64,000 nucleotides of DNA from Picochlorum sp. 'celeri' (taxonomy: Eukaryota; Chlorophyta; Trebouxiophyceae): assembly GCA_010909725.1 (NCBI GenBank), contig JAACMV010000015.1, positions 806,001-870,000 of the forward strand, given 5' to 3'. Shown here in pieces: positions 63,602 through 64,000 of the stretch. A program made the translations under genes and the position numbers. The notes under the pieces were generated by a model. That model did no database searches and was not told where the DNA came from. It saw nothing but the letters and a program-made list of their open reading frames with translations. Each line of letters starts with the position of its first letter. The stretch's first letter is position 1.

Positions 63602-64000
63602 ATGGCTCAAACGCGCCCAGCCTTTCAGGTCGGAGATACAGTCCTGTATGGAACGCGAGAGGCTGTCATAGTAAACATTGATGTGACATACCTGCCACCA
63701 TCGTACACGGTGCAATTTGAGGATGGAAGAGTGCGTGACACTGTCGAAGATAGGCTTGTGTCGTTGGAAAACTCTCTTGCTGCTCATGTGGCGAACGATG
63801 CTTTGAATCATGATTCATCGACATTCCATCAGCCTTCCAAGATTAGTATGAGCTCTGCTGAATTGATATATGCTGCAAGCGATGGATGTTTGGACAGTGT
63901 GCAAACCCTCATCAACGATCAAGGTGCTGATGTCCATGCTCGAGATTCTGACGGAAGGACATCGCTGTTGTGGGCTGCTCTCAGGGGTCACACTAGAACT
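63602..64000 (+). CDS. Ankyrin-repeat protein, N-terminal part (runs off window end)
   Basis: An ATG at 63602 opens 133 codons to the window end with no stop. Residues ~8-55 form a small Tudor-like or KOW-like beta barrel (FQVGDTVLYGTREAVIVNID, PPSYTVQFEDGRVRDTVEDR), a module often found at the start of algal and protist proteins. From ~85 on, ankyrin repeats begin: SSAELIYAASDGCLDSVQTL, ADVHARDSDGRTSLLWAAL. Function cannot be guessed from the part seen. The missing stop and repeats mean the real protein is longer. Confidence 0.85.
   Translation, partial: MAQTRPAFQVGDTVLYGTREAVIVNIDVTYLPPSYTVQFEDGRVRDTVEDRLVSLENSLAAHVANDALNHDSSTFHQPSKISMSSAELIYAASDGCLDSVQTLINDQGADVHARDSDGRTSLLWAALRGHTRT

Noticed and set aside
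1..64000. CRISPR arrays, insertion sequences, prophage or retroelement proteins
   Set aside because: No spaced repeats, transposase, integrase or reverse transcriptase motifs were found in any frame.

Overview
The window is nuclear DNA of a unicellular, flagellated, photosynthetic eukaryote, most likely a green alga of the chlorophyte side. Evidence for a photosynthetic eukaryote: short GT-AG introns, a thylakoid-lumen type FKBP, a D27-type carotenoid isomerase, a calcium-dependent protein kinase with four EF-hands, a plant-type p300/CBP acetyltransferase and a plastid DUF1279 protein. A DNAI1/IC78 dynein intermediate chain implies motile flagella. The pentamer TGTAA, the usual chlorophyte poly(A) signal, lies shortly after the stop codon of about half the genes. 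I cannot name the genus from sequence alone.

The window is gene-dense: about 40 genes, 57-193 bp introns in roughly half of them, and intergenic gaps often below 150 bp. No tRNA, rRNA, transposon or CRISPR array was recognised. Splice donors are nearly all GTACGT, GTATGT or GTGCGT.

Layout. 1-7,950: partial acidic protein (-), alpha/beta hydrolase with ubiquitin-interacting tail, ZW10, coiled-coil protein, unknown protein (-). 8,400-20,170: ITPK, an unresolved gap, ribosomal protein eL33, kinesin-12, KIX/TAZ/PHD/HAT/ZZ/TAZ acetyltransferase, dual-specificity phosphatase (-). 20,500-26,030: FKBP, then a head-to-tail minus-strand run transcribed pyrophosphatase, H1-tailed coiled-coil protein, CDC123, MaoC dehydratase, with gaps down to 14 bp. 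26,430-32,190: sulfotransferase with an in-frame stop, O-methyltransferase, two secreted or membrane glycoproteins, mitochondrial SRP54-M-domain protein (-). 32,590-44,110: ATG4, GRIP golgin, PIF1 helicase, NAD-isocitrate dehydrogenase (-), cytochrome c, dynein IC1 (-), small membrane protein, VDAC porin. 44,470-58,760: CHD1 remodeler, EME1 (-), ATC-hydrolase-like protein, COX16 (-), seryl-tRNA synthetase, PAM2 mini-protein (-), NAT10 (-), GT49 glycosyltransferase (-). 59,450-64,000: CDPK, D27-like isomerase (-), DUF1279 protein, partial ankyrin protein.

The genes are mostly single-copy housekeeping functions: chromatin and DNA repair (p300, CHD1, PIF1, EME1), mitochondria (cytochrome c, COX16, IDH, VDAC), translation (eL33, SerRS, NAT10, CDC123), trafficking and mitosis (ZW10, golgin, kinesin-12, ATG4). 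They do not form one pathway. I found no clearly new multi-gene system. The most unusual points are the splice-donor consensus, the operon-like minus-strand run, a candidate cassette exon in the pyrophosphatase, a stand-alone SRP54 M-like mitochondrial protein, the interrupted sulfotransferase, and several perfect hairpins in gene-free gaps.
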